In this document: positions 1 through 9,543 of the stretch, piece by piece
Numbering within the stretch: position 1 is the stretch's first letter
Layout of the letters: every line of letters starts with the position of its first letter
From: Clostridium zeae
Lineage (GTDB): Bacteria; Bacillota; Clostridia; Clostridiales; Clostridiaceae
NCBI RefSeq assembly: GCF_017312485.1
Contig: NZ_BMBA01000002.1
Coordinates: 186,001 to 250,000 of the forward strand
Reading direction: 5' to 3'
Length of the DNA stretch: 64,000 nucleotides
Made by a program: the position numbers and the translations under genes
The notes under the pieces: model-generated
Database searches by the model: none
What the model saw: only the letters and a program-made list of their open reading frames with translations
Told to the model about the DNA's origin: nothing

Positions 1-70
1 CGGCGCAATGACTGAGGAGCAAATCATTAATGGAATAAAAGCGTTAAAAGAAGCATGGTTTGATAATTAA
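1..70 (+). CDS. C-terminal end of a protein cut by the window edge
   Basis: Only the last 22 codons are present, read from base 2 to the TAA at 68-70. They end in TEEQIINGIKALKEAW. This amphipathic ending resembles the last helix of class I/II PLP-dependent aminotransferases and MocR-like regulators, but that is a guess from a very short stretch. The gene is followed by a hairpin terminator at about 126-160, so it is probably the last gene of its transcript. Confidence 0.4.
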   Translation, partial: GAMTEEQIINGIKALKEAWFDN

Positions 71-125
71 CTTTGCCAAAGTTTTCAATTTACCACTACT
101 TCAAATTAGAAACACTACAATGTAT

Positions 126-160
126 AAAATCACTATCCAGCTAAGGATAGTGATTTTATT
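126..160. terminator. Bidirectional rho-independent terminator
   Basis: Inverted repeat AAATCACTATCC / GGATAGTGATTT with a short loop, A-rich on the left and T-rich on the right. It can end both the plus-strand gene stopping at 70 and the convergent minus-strand gene whose stop is at 159. Confidence 0.85.
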
Positions 161-638
161 ACCTTCTAACAGCATTTGGATTCTTCTCATCAAACTTAAT
201 GATTGAACTCATCTTAATTGCATCTTTGTATTCTTTTTCTTTTCCATCTATTGTATACCTTATCATGACCATCATTTTAGAGTCTTTAGATATTTTAACA
301 TCATCAGTAAGATTAAAAGTATCTATAACCATCTGATCTGATTTCTTAAAATCATCTCTACTCCCAAAATTAACAACTTTTTTTCCAGCTACTTGGATAT
401 CAATATACATTGAGTCTACTTTATTTTCTTCTCTGGTAAGTTTAACTATATACCCTTCTTGAACATACAACTTATCATCAAATGATACCAGCGTTAAATT
501 ATTAATTCTTAAGTCATCAGCTATTACATCGGTTTTATAGATAACAACTGGATTGCCTTTAAAAAGTTTTATCCCCAGTAGAATTGTTAATATTAATATA
601 ATGGCGATTAATATAACTATAATACCTCTTCTTTTCAT
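159..638 (-). CDS. Hypothetical single-pass membrane protein
   Basis: About 159 residues, no family recognised. The N-terminus MKRRGIIVILIAIILILTI is positively charged and followed by one hydrophobic segment (roughly residues 5-25). This fits a signal anchor with the rest of the chain outside the membrane. The exported part is hydrophilic with alternating beta-like stretches. An ATG three codons further upstream (647) is also open. I prefer 638 because a GGATGG sequence sits about 5 bases before it, though the site is weak. It is monocistronic and convergent with the gene at the window start. Confidence 0.65.
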   Translation of the reverse strand: MKRRGIIVILIAIILILTILLGIKLFKGNPVVIYKTDVIADDLRINNLTLVSFDDKLYVQEGYIVKLTREENKVDSMYIDIQVAGKKVVNFGSRDDFKKSDQMVIDTFNLTDDVKISKDSKMMVMIRYTIDGKEKEYKDAIKMSSIIKFDEKNPNAVRR

Positions 639-846
639 AACACCCATCCATAATTAAATTTAGTAACTAGCATATGATTCATTATTACTTGCTTAGTTTC
701 TTGAACTCTATAGTTTTAATGTTCATAAGTCAGTTATCCTCAAAATTATTATACCATAATAATCCTTTTTTGTATTCATTTTATAGATACCAGATTAATC
801 CTCTGCGTTTTCGTAAAATTTTAACTATGTATTCATAAAATTATAT

Positions 847-1575
847 CTATTTTATATCTTTCACAAGCCATAAAATTGCCTTTATAAATCTTTCAGTTAT
901 TTCTGTAAAATGTCCTCCATTATTCCACTCTAATTTAACATTCTCTTCACTGCTAAGTTGCTCTTGTAGTATTTCGAATGCTTTTTCCGTACACACTCCT
1001 ACATTAGCCATACGTAGGTTTCTGCTTTTACTTTCTTTTATTCCAAGTGACAAATAAACTTTAGCGTCTTTATTATATGGATTATTTAAACTCATATATT
1101 CTGTCCATTTGTCATACCATAAGGAGCCTGAAAGACTTCCTACTTTACCAAAACCTTCACATCTATAAAGTGCATATAAAGCTAAAAGCCCTCCAAGAGA
1201 ATATCCAAGCAGTACATTATTTTTATAATCAGACTTAGTTCTGTAGTTAGTATCAATATATGGTTTTATTTTATATAAAAGAGTCTCAATATAATTATCA
1301 GCTTTACCCCCAAAGTCTTCCCCATCCCTAGCTATGCCTTTTGCAGACCAAGGAGTGTAATCATCATTCCAACTTTTAGGTTTAATATTTACTAGAATAA
1401 AAGGAGGACAGTCTTTATAAAAATATGGCTCAATAGCGTAAGCTATATCTCTTATATCATTTGCTCCATTTACATATACAACTGGAAACCTTGCTTCTCC
1501 TTCAATATATTGCTCTGGAACATATATACTGCAATTATAACCATCACAAGTAAACAAATCTATATTACCTCTCAT
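847..1575 (-). CDS. Putative alpha/beta hydrolase, esterase D/IroE-like
   Basis: 242 residues, cytosolic (no signal peptide). The nucleophile elbow G-Y-S-L-G-G lies near residue 124 and a late histidine in NGGHFTEI near residue 222. An acidic residue between them would complete a Ser-Asp-His triad. This layout fits the putative esterase family that includes Fes/IroE and S-formylglutathione hydrolase-like proteins. The substrate is unknown and no siderophore genes lie nearby. Start chosen because AAAGGAG sits 6 bases before the ATG. It stands alone between htpG and the small membrane protein. Confidence 0.8.
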   Translation of the reverse strand: MRGNIDLFTCDGYNCSIYVPEQYIEGEARFPVVYVNGANDIRDIAYAIEPYFYKDCPPFILVNIKPKSWNDDYTPWSAKGIARDGEDFGGKADNYIETLLYKIKPYIDTNYRTKSDYKNNVLLGYSLGGLLALYALYRCEGFGKVGSLSGSLWYDKWTEYMSLNNPYNKDAKVYLSLGIKESKSRNLRMANVGVCTEKAFEILQEQLSSEENVKLEWNNGGHFTEITERFIKAILWLVKDIK

Positions 1576-1633
1576 CTTGTACTCCTTTTAATATATTTAG
1601 TCTATGTGTAAGAATATAGTTGAAATTAATAGA

Positions 1634-1665
1634 GCCATCCTCTATCAAGTTATAGTGAGGATGGC
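1634..1665 (-). terminator. Terminator downstream of htpG
   Basis: Inverted repeat GCCATCCTC / GAGGATGGC with a 14-base loop, just past the htpG stop. On the minus strand it runs into a moderately U-rich tail. Confidence 0.7.
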
Positions 1666-1672
1666 CTTATTA

Positions 1673-3553
1673 TTATTTCATTATCTTACAAATATTATTT
1701 GTGAATTCTACAGGGTCTCCAATTGATAGTCCCTCTATAAGTAATGCTTGATTATATAGTATATCTGTATATAAATTGAACTTATCTTTATCCGCTTCAT
1801 GAGCAGCTTTTAGTGACTTGAAGACATCATGATTTACATTTATCTCTAATACCTTATCAGCCTTAACCCCTTGATTGTTTGGCATTGAATTTAGTATCTT
1901 TTCCATCTCAATTGAAAGCTCGCCATCATTTGCAAGGCATACTGGATGGTTCTTTAATCTTTTTGAAGCTCTAACCTCTTTAACTTTTCCAGTTAATATA
2001 GATTTCATTCCTTCAAAAATATCTTTGTTTTCTTTTTCTTCTTCTTGAGAAGTTTCTTTGTTGTCATCTTCTTCGATTCCAAGATCATTGCTTGATACTG
2101 ATCTGAATTCTTTTTCTTTGTATGCCATTAGCATCTTTATAGCAAATTCATCTACTTCATCAGTAAAGTATAATATTTCATATCCTTTATCAAGTAAAAG
2201 CTCAGTTTGAGGAAGCTTTTCTATTCTCTCATTGGATTCGCCTGAAGCATAGTAAATATACTTTTGACTTTCTGCCATTCTACTTACATACTCAGCAAGA
2301 GTAACCATCTTCTTTTCCTTTGAAGAATAGAACATTATCAAGTCTTGAAGAACATCTTTATTGCTGCCATATTCACTATATAGACCGTACTTTAATTGTC
2401 TTCCAAAAGCTTCATAGAACTTTTCATACTTCTCTCTATCATTTTTAAGCATGGTTTCAAGTTCGCTCTTAATCTTATTCTTTATGTTCTTTGCAATAAG
2501 CTTTAGTTGTCTGTCATGCTGTAATATTTCTCTTGAAATATTTAAGGACAAATCTTCTGAATCAACTATTCCTTTTACAAAACCAAAGTAGTCTGGAAGT
2601 AATTCCCCACACTTCTCCATTATCATAACACCACTTGAATATAATTCTAAACCTTTTTCATATTCCTTAGTATACAAATCATATGGAGTTTTTTCCGGTA
2701 TAAATAGTATTGCATTGTAACTAATAGCACCATCAACACTTATATGAACATGCTTTAGCGGCTTATCAAAGCCAAAATGTTTTTCTGAATAGAAATTGTT
2801 ATAATCTTCATCCTTAAGCTCTGACTTATTTTTTCTCCATATTGGAACCATACTGTTTAAAGTTTTTTCTTCAGTATAGTTTTCATACTCACTTTCACTG
2901 CCTTCTTTAAGCTTGCTTTCAGTAACATCCATCTTAATTGGATATCTAATAAAATCAGAGTACTTCTTGATTATGGACTTTAGTCTATATTCTTCTAAGT
3001 ATTCATCAAAGCTCTCATCTTCTGTATTATCCTTTATTTTAAGGATTATATCTGTACCAACTGTGTCCTTTTCGCAAGGTTCAATTGTGTAACCTTCTAC
3101 TCCTTTGGATTCCCATTTATTTGCTTCTGTACTACCAAAAGCTTTACTAATAACAGTAACAGTATCTGCTACTAAAAATGCAGAATAAAATCCAACACCA
3201 AACTGACCAATTATATCATATCCATCTTTTATTTCATTTTCTTTTTTAAACTTCAAAGAACCACTTTTTGCAATAACCCCTAGGTTATCATCAAGGTCTT
3301 CCTTAGTCATTCCTATACCTGTGTCAGATAGTTTTATAGTTCTACTTTCTTTATCAACGCTAACCTTAATAAAGTAATCATCTTTTTCGAAAGATATAGA
3401 TTCGTCAGTTAATGCTTTGTAGTAAATCTTATCAATAGCATCACTAGCGTTTGATATAAGCTCTCTTAAAAATATCTCCCTGTGAGTATAGATTGAGTTA
3501 ATCATAAGATCCAAAAGTCTCTTGGATTCTGCTTTAAATTGTTTTGTTTCCAT
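1673..3553 (-). CDS. htpG: Molecular chaperone HtpG (Hsp90)
   Basis: 626 residues, full length for bacterial Hsp90. The cytosolic ATP-dependent chaperone has the GHKL ATPase fold at the N-terminus. Visible motifs are [21 protein letters not shown], and [11 protein letters not shown] with its lid glycines. The middle domain follows ([13 protein letters not shown]), then the dimerisation domain. The start METKQFKAE was chosen over an ATG 12 codons upstream because AAGGAGAGG lies 6 bases before it. It is monocistronic. The upstream region has a sigma-A promoter followed directly by a perfect CIRCE operator, so HrcA repression is expected. In Bacillus subtilis htpG is not a CIRCE gene, so the wiring here differs. 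Confidence 0.98.
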   Translation of the reverse strand: METKQFKAESKRLLDLMINSIYTHREIFLRELISNASDAIDKIYYKALTDESISFEKDDYFIKVSVDKESRTIKLSDTGIGMTKEDLDDNLGVIAKSGSLKFKKENEIKDGYDIIGQFGVGFYSAFLVADTVTVISKAFGSTEANKWESKGVEGYTIEPCEKDTVGTDIILKIKDNTEDESFDEYLEEYRLKSIIKKYSDFIRYPIKMDVTESKLKEGSESEYENYTEEKTLNSMVPIWRKNKSELKDEDYNNFYSEKHFGFDKPLKHVHISVDGAISYNAILFIPEKTPYDLYTKEYEKGLELYSSGVMIMEKCGELLPDYFGFVKGIVDSEDLSLNISREILQHDRQLKLIAKNIKNKIKSELETMLKNDREKYEKFYEAFGRQLKYGLYSEYGSNKDVLQDLIMFYSSKEKKMVTLAEYVSRMAESQKYIYYASGESNERIEKLPQTELLLDKGYEILYFTDEVDEFAIKMLMAYKEKEFRSVSSNDLGIEEDDNKETSQEEEKENKDIFEGMKSILTGKVKEVRASKRLKNHPVCLANDGELSIEMEKILNSMPNNQGVKADKVLEINVNHDVFKSLKAAHEADKDKFNLYTDILYNQALLIEGLSIGDPVEFTNNICKIMK

Positions 3554-3736
3554 TGTAAAACCTCTCCTTCCGCAATTGAGACTAGGCATTTATATATGTG
3601 AGCCTAGCTTTATTTAAATGTACAAGGTACCTGCCCTCTAAAAACTTGTTTACTTAACTTCTTTAATTTTTAAAAAGCAACATACCTAATAAACAGTTTC
3701 TTATTTGTTTATACTAACACAATAAGAAACATATTA

Positions 3737-3763
3737 TTAGCACTCATACTTAGTGAGTGCTAA
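3737..3763 (-). promoter_or_regulatory. CIRCE operator (HrcA binding site)
   Basis: Perfect match to the known consensus TTAGCACTC-N9-GAGTGCTAA. It lies 11 bases downstream of the -10 box of the htpG promoter, where bound HrcA would block initiation, and about 185 bases before the htpG start. Confidence 0.97.
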
Positions 3764-3774
3764 CCCCTATTTTT

Positions 3775-3803
3775 TATATATCACTTTTTGAATTTTATGT
3801 CAA
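3775..3803 (-). promoter_or_regulatory. Sigma-A promoter of htpG
   Basis: On the minus strand TTGACA (3798-3803), a 17-base spacer, then TATATA (3775-3780). The CIRCE element covers the likely transcription start. Confidence 0.85.
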
Positions 3804-3950
3804 TATATTTCAGTTTGAAAATATCCATTTATAGATGAAACATACCTCTTTATATTGTAATTTATTTTCACAAATATTGCTTTTATTTGTATTTACAATT
3901 AACATTAATATATAAACTTTCAGATTGTTTAATAGGATGGAGTTGATTAT

Positions 3951-5861
3951 ATGGAGTTTATAAAAGTTGGGGCTGCCTGCCCTAAAATAAAAGTAGCAGA
4001 TATAAAATATAATGTTGAAAATATAAAAAAGTGCATTGATGAAGGCTTAAAACAAGAAGTTAAGGCTTTAGTTTTTCCTGAACTTGCTGTGACAGCTTAT
4101 ACCTGTGGCGATTTATTTTCCCAGTCTAGATTAATAAGCGAGTCAATAAAAGGTGTAGAAGCTATATGCGAATATACTATGGGAAAAGATATGCTCATAG
4201 CTATAGGTAATCCAATTATATATAATAATTGTCTCTATAACTGCGCTTTTATTATATTTGAAGGCAAAGTTCTTGGTATAGTACCAAAAAGTTATATACC
4301 TAATTATACAGAGTTCTATGAAAAAAGATGGTTTACTGAAGGAATTGGACTCAAAGGTAAAAATATTGATCTACCTTTCCAAAAAGCTGTTCCTTTTGGT
4401 ACAGATCTTATTTTTAGTTACGAAGATGCACGTTTTGGATTCGAAGTTTGTGAGGATTTGTGGACTGTAGTGCCTCCAAGCTCATATTTAGCTATAGCTG
4501 GTGCAAATATAATTGGCAATCTTTCAGCATCAAATGAACTTGTATCTAAAAGTGACTATAGAAAATCTTTAGTCTCAGATCAAAGCGCTAGATGCATGAG
4601 TTCTTACATTTATAGTTCTGCTGGGGTACATGAATCCACTACCGATTTACTTTTCAGCGGACACATGCTTATCACTGAAAACGGCTCTAAATTAAATGAA
4701 AATGATCGTTTTCAAAGAGATAATGAAGTTATTTCGTCAATAATAGACTTATATAAATTAAATTCAGAAAGATTGAAAAACGTAAGCTTCAGAGATACTG
4801 CAAGACTTACTACCTTTGAATTTAGAAATATTGAGTTTGCTTTTGATAATGTCAACATTACTGATTTCAATAGATTTATTGATAAACATCCTTTTGTTCC
4901 TTCTTCTGAAGCACAAAGAAAAGACAGATGCAAAGAGATATTTAACATTCAAGCATCAGCTTTAGCAAAGAGATTAGAACATACTACTTTAAATAAAGTT
5001 GTGATAGGTATTTCAGGTGGACTTGACTCTACACTTGCACTTTTAGTGGCAGTTAAAACCTTTGATATGTTAAACTTACCAAGAAAAAATATCATAACAA
5101 TAACAATGCCTGGCTTCGGTACTACTGACAGAACTTACAACAATGCGCTTACTCTTTGTACTGAACTCGGCTGCGATCTTAGAGAAATAAATATAGTAAA
5201 TGCTGCTCTTCAACATTTTGAAGATATAGGTCATGATAAAAATATTCATGATATTACATATGAAAATGTTCAAGCAAGAGAAAGAACTCAAATCCTTATG
5301 GATTTAGCAAATAAAGAAGGTGGTATACTTGTAGGAACAGGTGATCTTTCAGAACTTGCACTTGGCTGGTGCACATATAACGGAGATCATATGTCAATGT
5401 ATTCTGTAAACTGCTCTATACCTAAAACTTTAGTTAGATACTTAGTTGATTACGTTGCTAAATACGAAGTAAGTAAAAATGCTTCTGATACTTTGTACGA
5501 TATACTAGATACACCAGTAAGTCCTGAACTGTTACCAAAAGATGAGAATGGTGATATAGCACAAAAAACTGAAGATATTGTTGGACCTTATGAACTTCAC
5601 GATTTCTTCTTATATCATTTTATAAGACATGGTTCTTCACCTGAAAGAATAATGTTCCTTGCAAAAACTGCTTTTAAAGATCTATATGATGAAACCACCA
5701 TTAGAAAATGGCTAGATAAATTCTTGAATAGATTCTTTTCTCAACAATTTAAGAGATCTGCTTTACCTGATGGTCCAAAGGTTGGTACAATTAGCCTTTC
5801 TCCAAGAGGCGACTGGAGAATGCCATCAGATGCTTCTGTTAGCAGTTGGCTAAAATATTAA
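3951..5861 (+). CDS. nadE: Glutamine-dependent NAD+ synthetase
   Basis: 636 residues, two domains. The N-terminal glutaminase (nitrilase fold) has the triad Glu44 (FPELAVTAY), Lys113 (VPKSYIPNY) and Cys167 (FEVCEDLW). The C-terminal synthetase has the PP-loop SGGLDS at 355-360. It uses glutamine-derived ammonia to convert deamido-NAD to NAD in the cytosol. The length matches the long, glutamine-using form rather than the short ammonia-only form. GGATGGAG precedes the ATG. It is divergent from htpG and monocistronic, closed by a strong terminator. Confidence 0.97.
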   Translation: MEFIKVGAACPKIKVADIKYNVENIKKCIDEGLKQEVKALVFPELAVTAYTCGDLFSQSRLISESIKGVEAICEYTMGKDMLIAIGNPIIYNNCLYNCAFIIFEGKVLGIVPKSYIPNYTEFYEKRWFTEGIGLKGKNIDLPFQKAVPFGTDLIFSYEDARFGFEVCEDLWTVVPPSSYLAIAGANIIGNLSASNELVSKSDYRKSLVSDQSARCMSSYIYSSAGVHESTTDLLFSGHMLITENGSKLNENDRFQRDNEVISSIIDLYKLNSERLKNVSFRDTARLTTFEFRNIEFAFDNVNITDFNRFIDKHPFVPSSEAQRKDRCKEIFNIQASALAKRLEHTTLNKVVIGISGGLDSTLALLVAVKTFDMLNLPRKNIITITMPGFGTTDRTYNNALTLCTELGCDLREINIVNAALQHFEDIGHDKNIHDITYENVQARERTQILMDLANKEGGILVGTGDLSELALGWCTYNGDHMSMYSVNCSIPKTLVRYLVDYVAKYEVSKNASDTLYDILDTPVSPELLPKDENGDIAQKTEDIVGPYELHDFFLYHFIRHGSSPERIMFLAKTAFKDLYDETTIRKWLDKFLNRFFSQQFKRSALPDGPKVGTISLSPRGDWRMPSDASVSSWLKY

Positions 5862-5920
5862 AATTGTATAGTATAAAAAGCTTCTAAAAGCATTGAGACC
5901 TCTAGATTTACAGTAAAAAA

Positions 5921-5960
5921 ACAAGAATACCTGCGATATATCGCAGGTATTCTTGTTTTA
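5921..5960. terminator. Bidirectional terminator between nadE and the YaaR gene
   Basis: Near-perfect hairpin ACAAGAATACCTGCGA / TCGCAGGTATTCTTGT followed by T residues, with an A-run on the other side. It serves both convergent genes. Confidence 0.9.
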
Positions 5961-6001
5961 TATTTATGGATAACTTTTCTTAAAACTTTGAATAACAAGT
6001 A

Positions 6002-6427
6002 TTACTTGTAAATATCCACCATAAGTCCTTGAATTTCATCCACAGTAGATGCAATAGAAATATTATCTTTTTCTTCAGATAAAAGAGCATCAGTAATTTC
6101 TTGAAGTTTTTCATCGATTGTATCAACTGTTATGAAATACTGAGTCTGCCAGAAACTTATATCTTTTTTTACATTATACATATATTCTAGTACTGACTTT
6201 AAGTACTCTTTTATTTGATTTTTATATGCTCTAACGTCAGCATAACTTTTAGTAATTACAAGTCTATTACCCTTTTTCTTTATATCATCCATCAAATCTT
6301 TCAACTGCTCTTCAGATTTTTTTTGTCTTTCTTTATTAAAACTCTGTGAAAAATCCTTTTTGCTATCGATTTTCTTTCTCTCTTCACTCTGGACAGCAGT
6401 TTTTCTACCTACTCTTGATATCTCCAT
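6002..6427 (-). CDS. YaaR-family (DUF327) protein
   Basis: 141 residues from the ATG at 6427, which has AGGTGGG about 5 bases upstream. A further ATG 7 codons up lacks a good site. The charged, helix-rich chain contains RLVITKSYADVRAYKNQIKEY and FWQTQYFITVDTIDEKL; this layout matches the YaaR/DUF327 family of Firmicutes. The molecular function is not established. It is soluble, with no signal peptide. It stands alone, with a repeat remnant immediately upstream. Confidence 0.8.
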   Translation of the reverse strand: MEISRVGRKTAVQSEERKKIDSKKDFSQSFNKERQKKSEEQLKDLMDDIKKKGNRLVITKSYADVRAYKNQIKEYLKSVLEYMYNVKKDISFWQTQYFITVDTIDEKLQEITDALLSEEKDNISIASTVDEIQGLMVDIYK

Positions 6428-6472
6428 AAAATCCCACCTACTTATCAATTTTTATATCTTTAAGTACTATTT

Positions 6473-6592
6473 AAAAATCGCTGAAGTGACTTTCTTCAAT
6501 GATTTTTTGAGCATCTTTCTCAACCTAATTTATTTTAATCGTTTTACTGTCAAGCAAGGAAAGTTTTAGAATTTATATACTACTTGCATATT
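6473..6592. repeat. Dispersed intergenic repeat, module C copy
   Basis: Begins with a hairpin whose outer arms are AAAATC/GATTTT and inner arms TGAAG/CTTCA. The first 47 bases match 36,943-36,990 at roughly nine positions in ten. The similarity then continues, more loosely, through AAGTTTTAG and a final CTACTTGC to about 120 bases. It occupies much of the gap between the YaaR gene and the calcium ATPase. No coding sequence is evident in the rest of the gap. Confidence 0.7.
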
Positions 6593-6784
6593 TATTTTAT
6601 TAATTACTAATATTAATGTGTATTATTATATCAAAATATAATTAAAGTAACAACTAAGTTTATGGTATATTATGTCGAATTGTTTTTTCATAGCAATTAT
6701 TTCATAATATTCAATATGTGATATACTTATATTAGATGTCCTAATTAAGGTTATTTTATACTATATAATGAGGTGATATATTCT

Positions 6785-9403
6785 ATGTGGTACACAAAAA
6801 ATACTGCCGAGGTATTGAAAGATTTGAACGTAGATGAATCTATAGGTTTATCTACTGAAGAAGCTAAAAAGAGAATCGAAAAGTATGGTGAGAATAAATT
6901 AGCCAGTAAAAAGAAAAAAAGCATATTTCAGCTATTCGTCGCACAATTAGCTGATTTTATGATTTATATACTTTTAGCTGCTGCTTTTATATCGGGAATA
7001 ATGGGTGAAATCAGCGATGCTATAATAATCATCATTGTAATCTTTGTAAATGCAGTAGTTGGAGTTGTTCAGGAATCTAAAGCCGAAAAAGCTTTAGAAG
7101 CTCTGAAGGAACTTTCAACTCCAAAGGCTGTTGTTAAAAGAAATGGAGAGCTAACAGAGATTCCATCTGAAGAAGTAGTTCCAGGGGATATTGTTGTAAT
7201 AGATGCTGGCAGGTATATACCTGCAGACTTAAGATTAATTGAAAGCGCAAATTTAAAAATGGAAGAGTCTGCTTTTACAGGAGAATCAGTACCAGCAGAT
7301 AAAGATGCAAATGCAATAATCGATGGAAAAGTAGGTGTTGGAGACCAACACAACATGGTATTTATGTCTACTCTAGCTACTTACGGAAGAGGGATAGGTG
7401 TTGTTGTCGGTACGGGAATGGATACTGAAATAGGAAAAATAGCAAAAATGCTTGATGAAGAAGTTGAAGATTCTACTCCACTTCAAAAAAAGCTTGAACA
7501 GTTAGGCAAATATCTAGGTATAGGTTCTATCGGAATATGCCTTATCATTTTTATAGTATCAATGTTTCAAAAAAGAGATGTTTTTGAAATGTTACTTACC
7601 GCAATAAGCTTAGCTGTTGCAGCTATACCAGAAGGACTTCCTGCAATAGTGGCAATTGTTTTGGCTATGGGTGTCCAAAGAATGATTAAAGAGAACGCTA
7701 TTATAAGAAAACTTCCTGCAGTTGAAACTCTTGGTTCAGTTAATATAATATGTTCGGATAAAACAGGCACGCTCACCCAAAACAAAATGACTGTAACTAA
7801 ATTTTATGCAAATGATAAGTTGCTTCATATAGAAGATTTAGATTTCAACCTTGAAACTAATAAGCTATTAATTGAATGTATGATGCTCTGCAATGATGCT
7901 ACATATTCAGAAAGTTCAAAAACAGGTGATCCAACAGAAATTGCTTTATTAGAAGCTGGATTTAGATATGATATTACTAAAGATATTATAAATGCTCAAC
8001 ATAAAAGAATTGACGAAGTCCCTTTCGACTCAGACAGGAAGCTTATGTCAACTGTTAATTCATTTGGAGAAAAATATAAGGTCTTTACTAAAGGCGCTAT
8101 TGATAGCATTCTAAAAATTTCCACTAAGCTTATGCTTAATGGTCAAATCCTTGATTTAACAGAAAATATGAAAAAAGATATTTTAAAAGCTGTAGATTTA
8201 ATGTCTGACGATGCACTTAGAGTTCTTGCTGGAGCATATAAAGATATTGACGCTCCACCACACATTGGATTAGATGAAATAGAAAAAGATCTAACCTTTA
8301 TAGGAATGGTTGGAATGATTGATCCTCCAAGATTAGAAGTTAAAGACTCTATTGCATTATGCAAAAAGGCTGGAATTACACCGGTTATGATTACTGGTGA
8401 TTATAAAAATACGGCCTTTGCCATTGCTAAAGAGCTTGGAATTGCAGATAGTTTGAATCAATCAATTTCTGGTGAAGATATAGATAAATTAAATGACGAA
8501 GATTTCAGTAATAAAGTAAGAGACCTAAGGGTATTCGCAAGAGTATCTCCCGAGCATAAAGTAAAGATAGTCAAAGCTTTTAAATCACACGGCAACATTG
8601 TTTCAATGACTGGTGATGGAGTAAATGATGCTCCATCGTTAAAAGCTGCTGATATTGGTGTAGCTATGGGTATAACAGGAACTGACGTTGCAAAAGGTGC
8701 TGCTGACATGGTGTTAACAGATGATAACTTTACAACCATAGTCTCTGCCGTAGAAGAAGGAAGAAACATTTTCAGTAATATAAAGAAGTCCATAGTTTTT
8801 TTGCTTTCTTGTAATCTTGGTGAAATTATAACTTTATTTGTAGCTATACTATTAAACTGGGATTCACCACTACTTCCAATACATTTACTTTGGGTAAATC
8901 TAATAACCGATAGTTTACCTGCCTTAGCGTTAGGTGTTGATCCTGGTGACAAAGGAGTTATGGATCTTCCTCCAAGAAATCCAAAGGAGAGCATTTTTGG
9001 CGGAAGCACAAAGTTAATGCTGCCACTTAACGGAATACTAATAGGAGCATTAACATTAGTGGCATTTAGAGTTGGTGAATATCTATATCCAAATTCAGTT
9101 CCACATGCTAGAACCATGGCTTTTGTAGTACTTAGTGTTTCACAATTATTTTATGCACTTTCAATCAGAAACGATAGAAAATCTATCTTCCAAATCGGTT
9201 TATTTTCTAACAGATTCTTGATTATAGCTATAATAATAGGAATTATCCTTCAAGCTTCTGTAATTACAATTACACCTATAGCAGACTTATTTAAAGTATA
9301 TTCACTTACCTTTAAAGATTGGGGATTTGTAATATTATTATCTCTAGTACCATTGGTAATTAATGAATTATTCAAGATAATTTTAAGAAACAAAGAAATA
9401 TAA
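6785..9403 (+). CDS. Calcium-transporting P-type ATPase (P2A/SERCA-like)
   Basis: About 872 residues. P-type hallmarks: TGES in the actuator domain (about 165), PEGLP in transmembrane helix M4 (about 282), phosphorylated Asp325 in CSDKTGTLT, and the hinge GDGVNDAPSLKAADIGVAMG near residue 620. Ten helices are expected: two pairs before the P domain and six after it. The PEGLP signature and N-terminal cation-ATPase domain point to Ca2+ export, though Mn2+ or Na+ cannot be excluded. The ATG at 6785 follows AGGTGAT at 7-base spacing and is preferred to a GTG inside that site. Monocistronic with a terminator. Confidence 0.92.
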   Translation: MWYTKNTAEVLKDLNVDESIGLSTEEAKKRIEKYGENKLASKKKKSIFQLFVAQLADFMIYILLAAAFISGIMGEISDAIIIIIVIFVNAVVGVVQESKAEKALEALKELSTPKAVVKRNGELTEIPSEEVVPGDIVVIDAGRYIPADLRLIESANLKMEESAFTGESVPADKDANAIIDGKVGVGDQHNMVFMSTLATYGRGIGVVVGTGMDTEIGKIAKMLDEEVEDSTPLQKKLEQLGKYLGIGSIGICLIIFIVSMFQKRDVFEMLLTAISLAVAAIPEGLPAIVAIVLAMGVQRMIKENAIIRKLPAVETLGSVNIICSDKTGTLTQNKMTVTKFYANDKLLHIEDLDFNLETNKLLIECMMLCNDATYSESSKTGDPTEIALLEAGFRYDITKDIINAQHKRIDEVPFDSDRKLMSTVNSFGEKYKVFTKGAIDSILKISTKLMLNGQILDLTENMKKDILKAVDLMSDDALRVLAGAYKDIDAPPHIGLDEIEKDLTFIGMVGMIDPPRLEVKDSIALCKKAGITPVMITGDYKNTAFAIAKELGIADSLNQSISGEDIDKLNDEDFSNKVRDLRVFARVSPEHKVKIVKAFKSHGNIVSMTGDGVNDAPSLKAADIGVAMGITGTDVAKGAADMVLTDDNFTTIVSAVEEGRNIFSNIKKSIVFLLSCNLGEIITLFVAILLNWDSPLLPIHLLWVNLITDSLPALALGVDPGDKGVMDLPPRNPKESIFGGSTKLMLPLNGILIGALTLVAFRVGEYLYPNSVPHARTMAFVVLSVSQLFYALSIRNDRKSIFQIGLFSNRFLIIAIIIGIILQASVITITPIADLFKVYSLTFKDWGFVILLSLVPLVINELFKIILRNKEI

Positions 9404-9404
9404 T

Positions 9405-9454
9405 AAAAACCACTGTAGAATTTTCCAAATAAAATCATCTACAGTGGTTTTTAT
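9405..9454 (+). terminator. Terminator of the calcium ATPase gene
   Basis: Hairpin AAAAACCACTGTAGA / TCTACAGTGGTTTTT followed by a T-run, 2 bases after the stop codon. Confidence 0.9.
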
Positions 9455-9543
9455 TTTTTATTAATTTACAATATAACAAAATATTCAATATATAAACAAG
9501 CTTAGTTTTCAGCTAATAATCTATAAACATCTTAATCTACACA

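Noticed and set aside
8458-9117. A 219-codon antisense frame within the calcium ATPase gene
   Set aside because: Serine/leucine/proline-rich complement of conserved ATPase motifs, no ribosome binding site. The same holds for the antisense frame at 22,544-23,164 in feoB.
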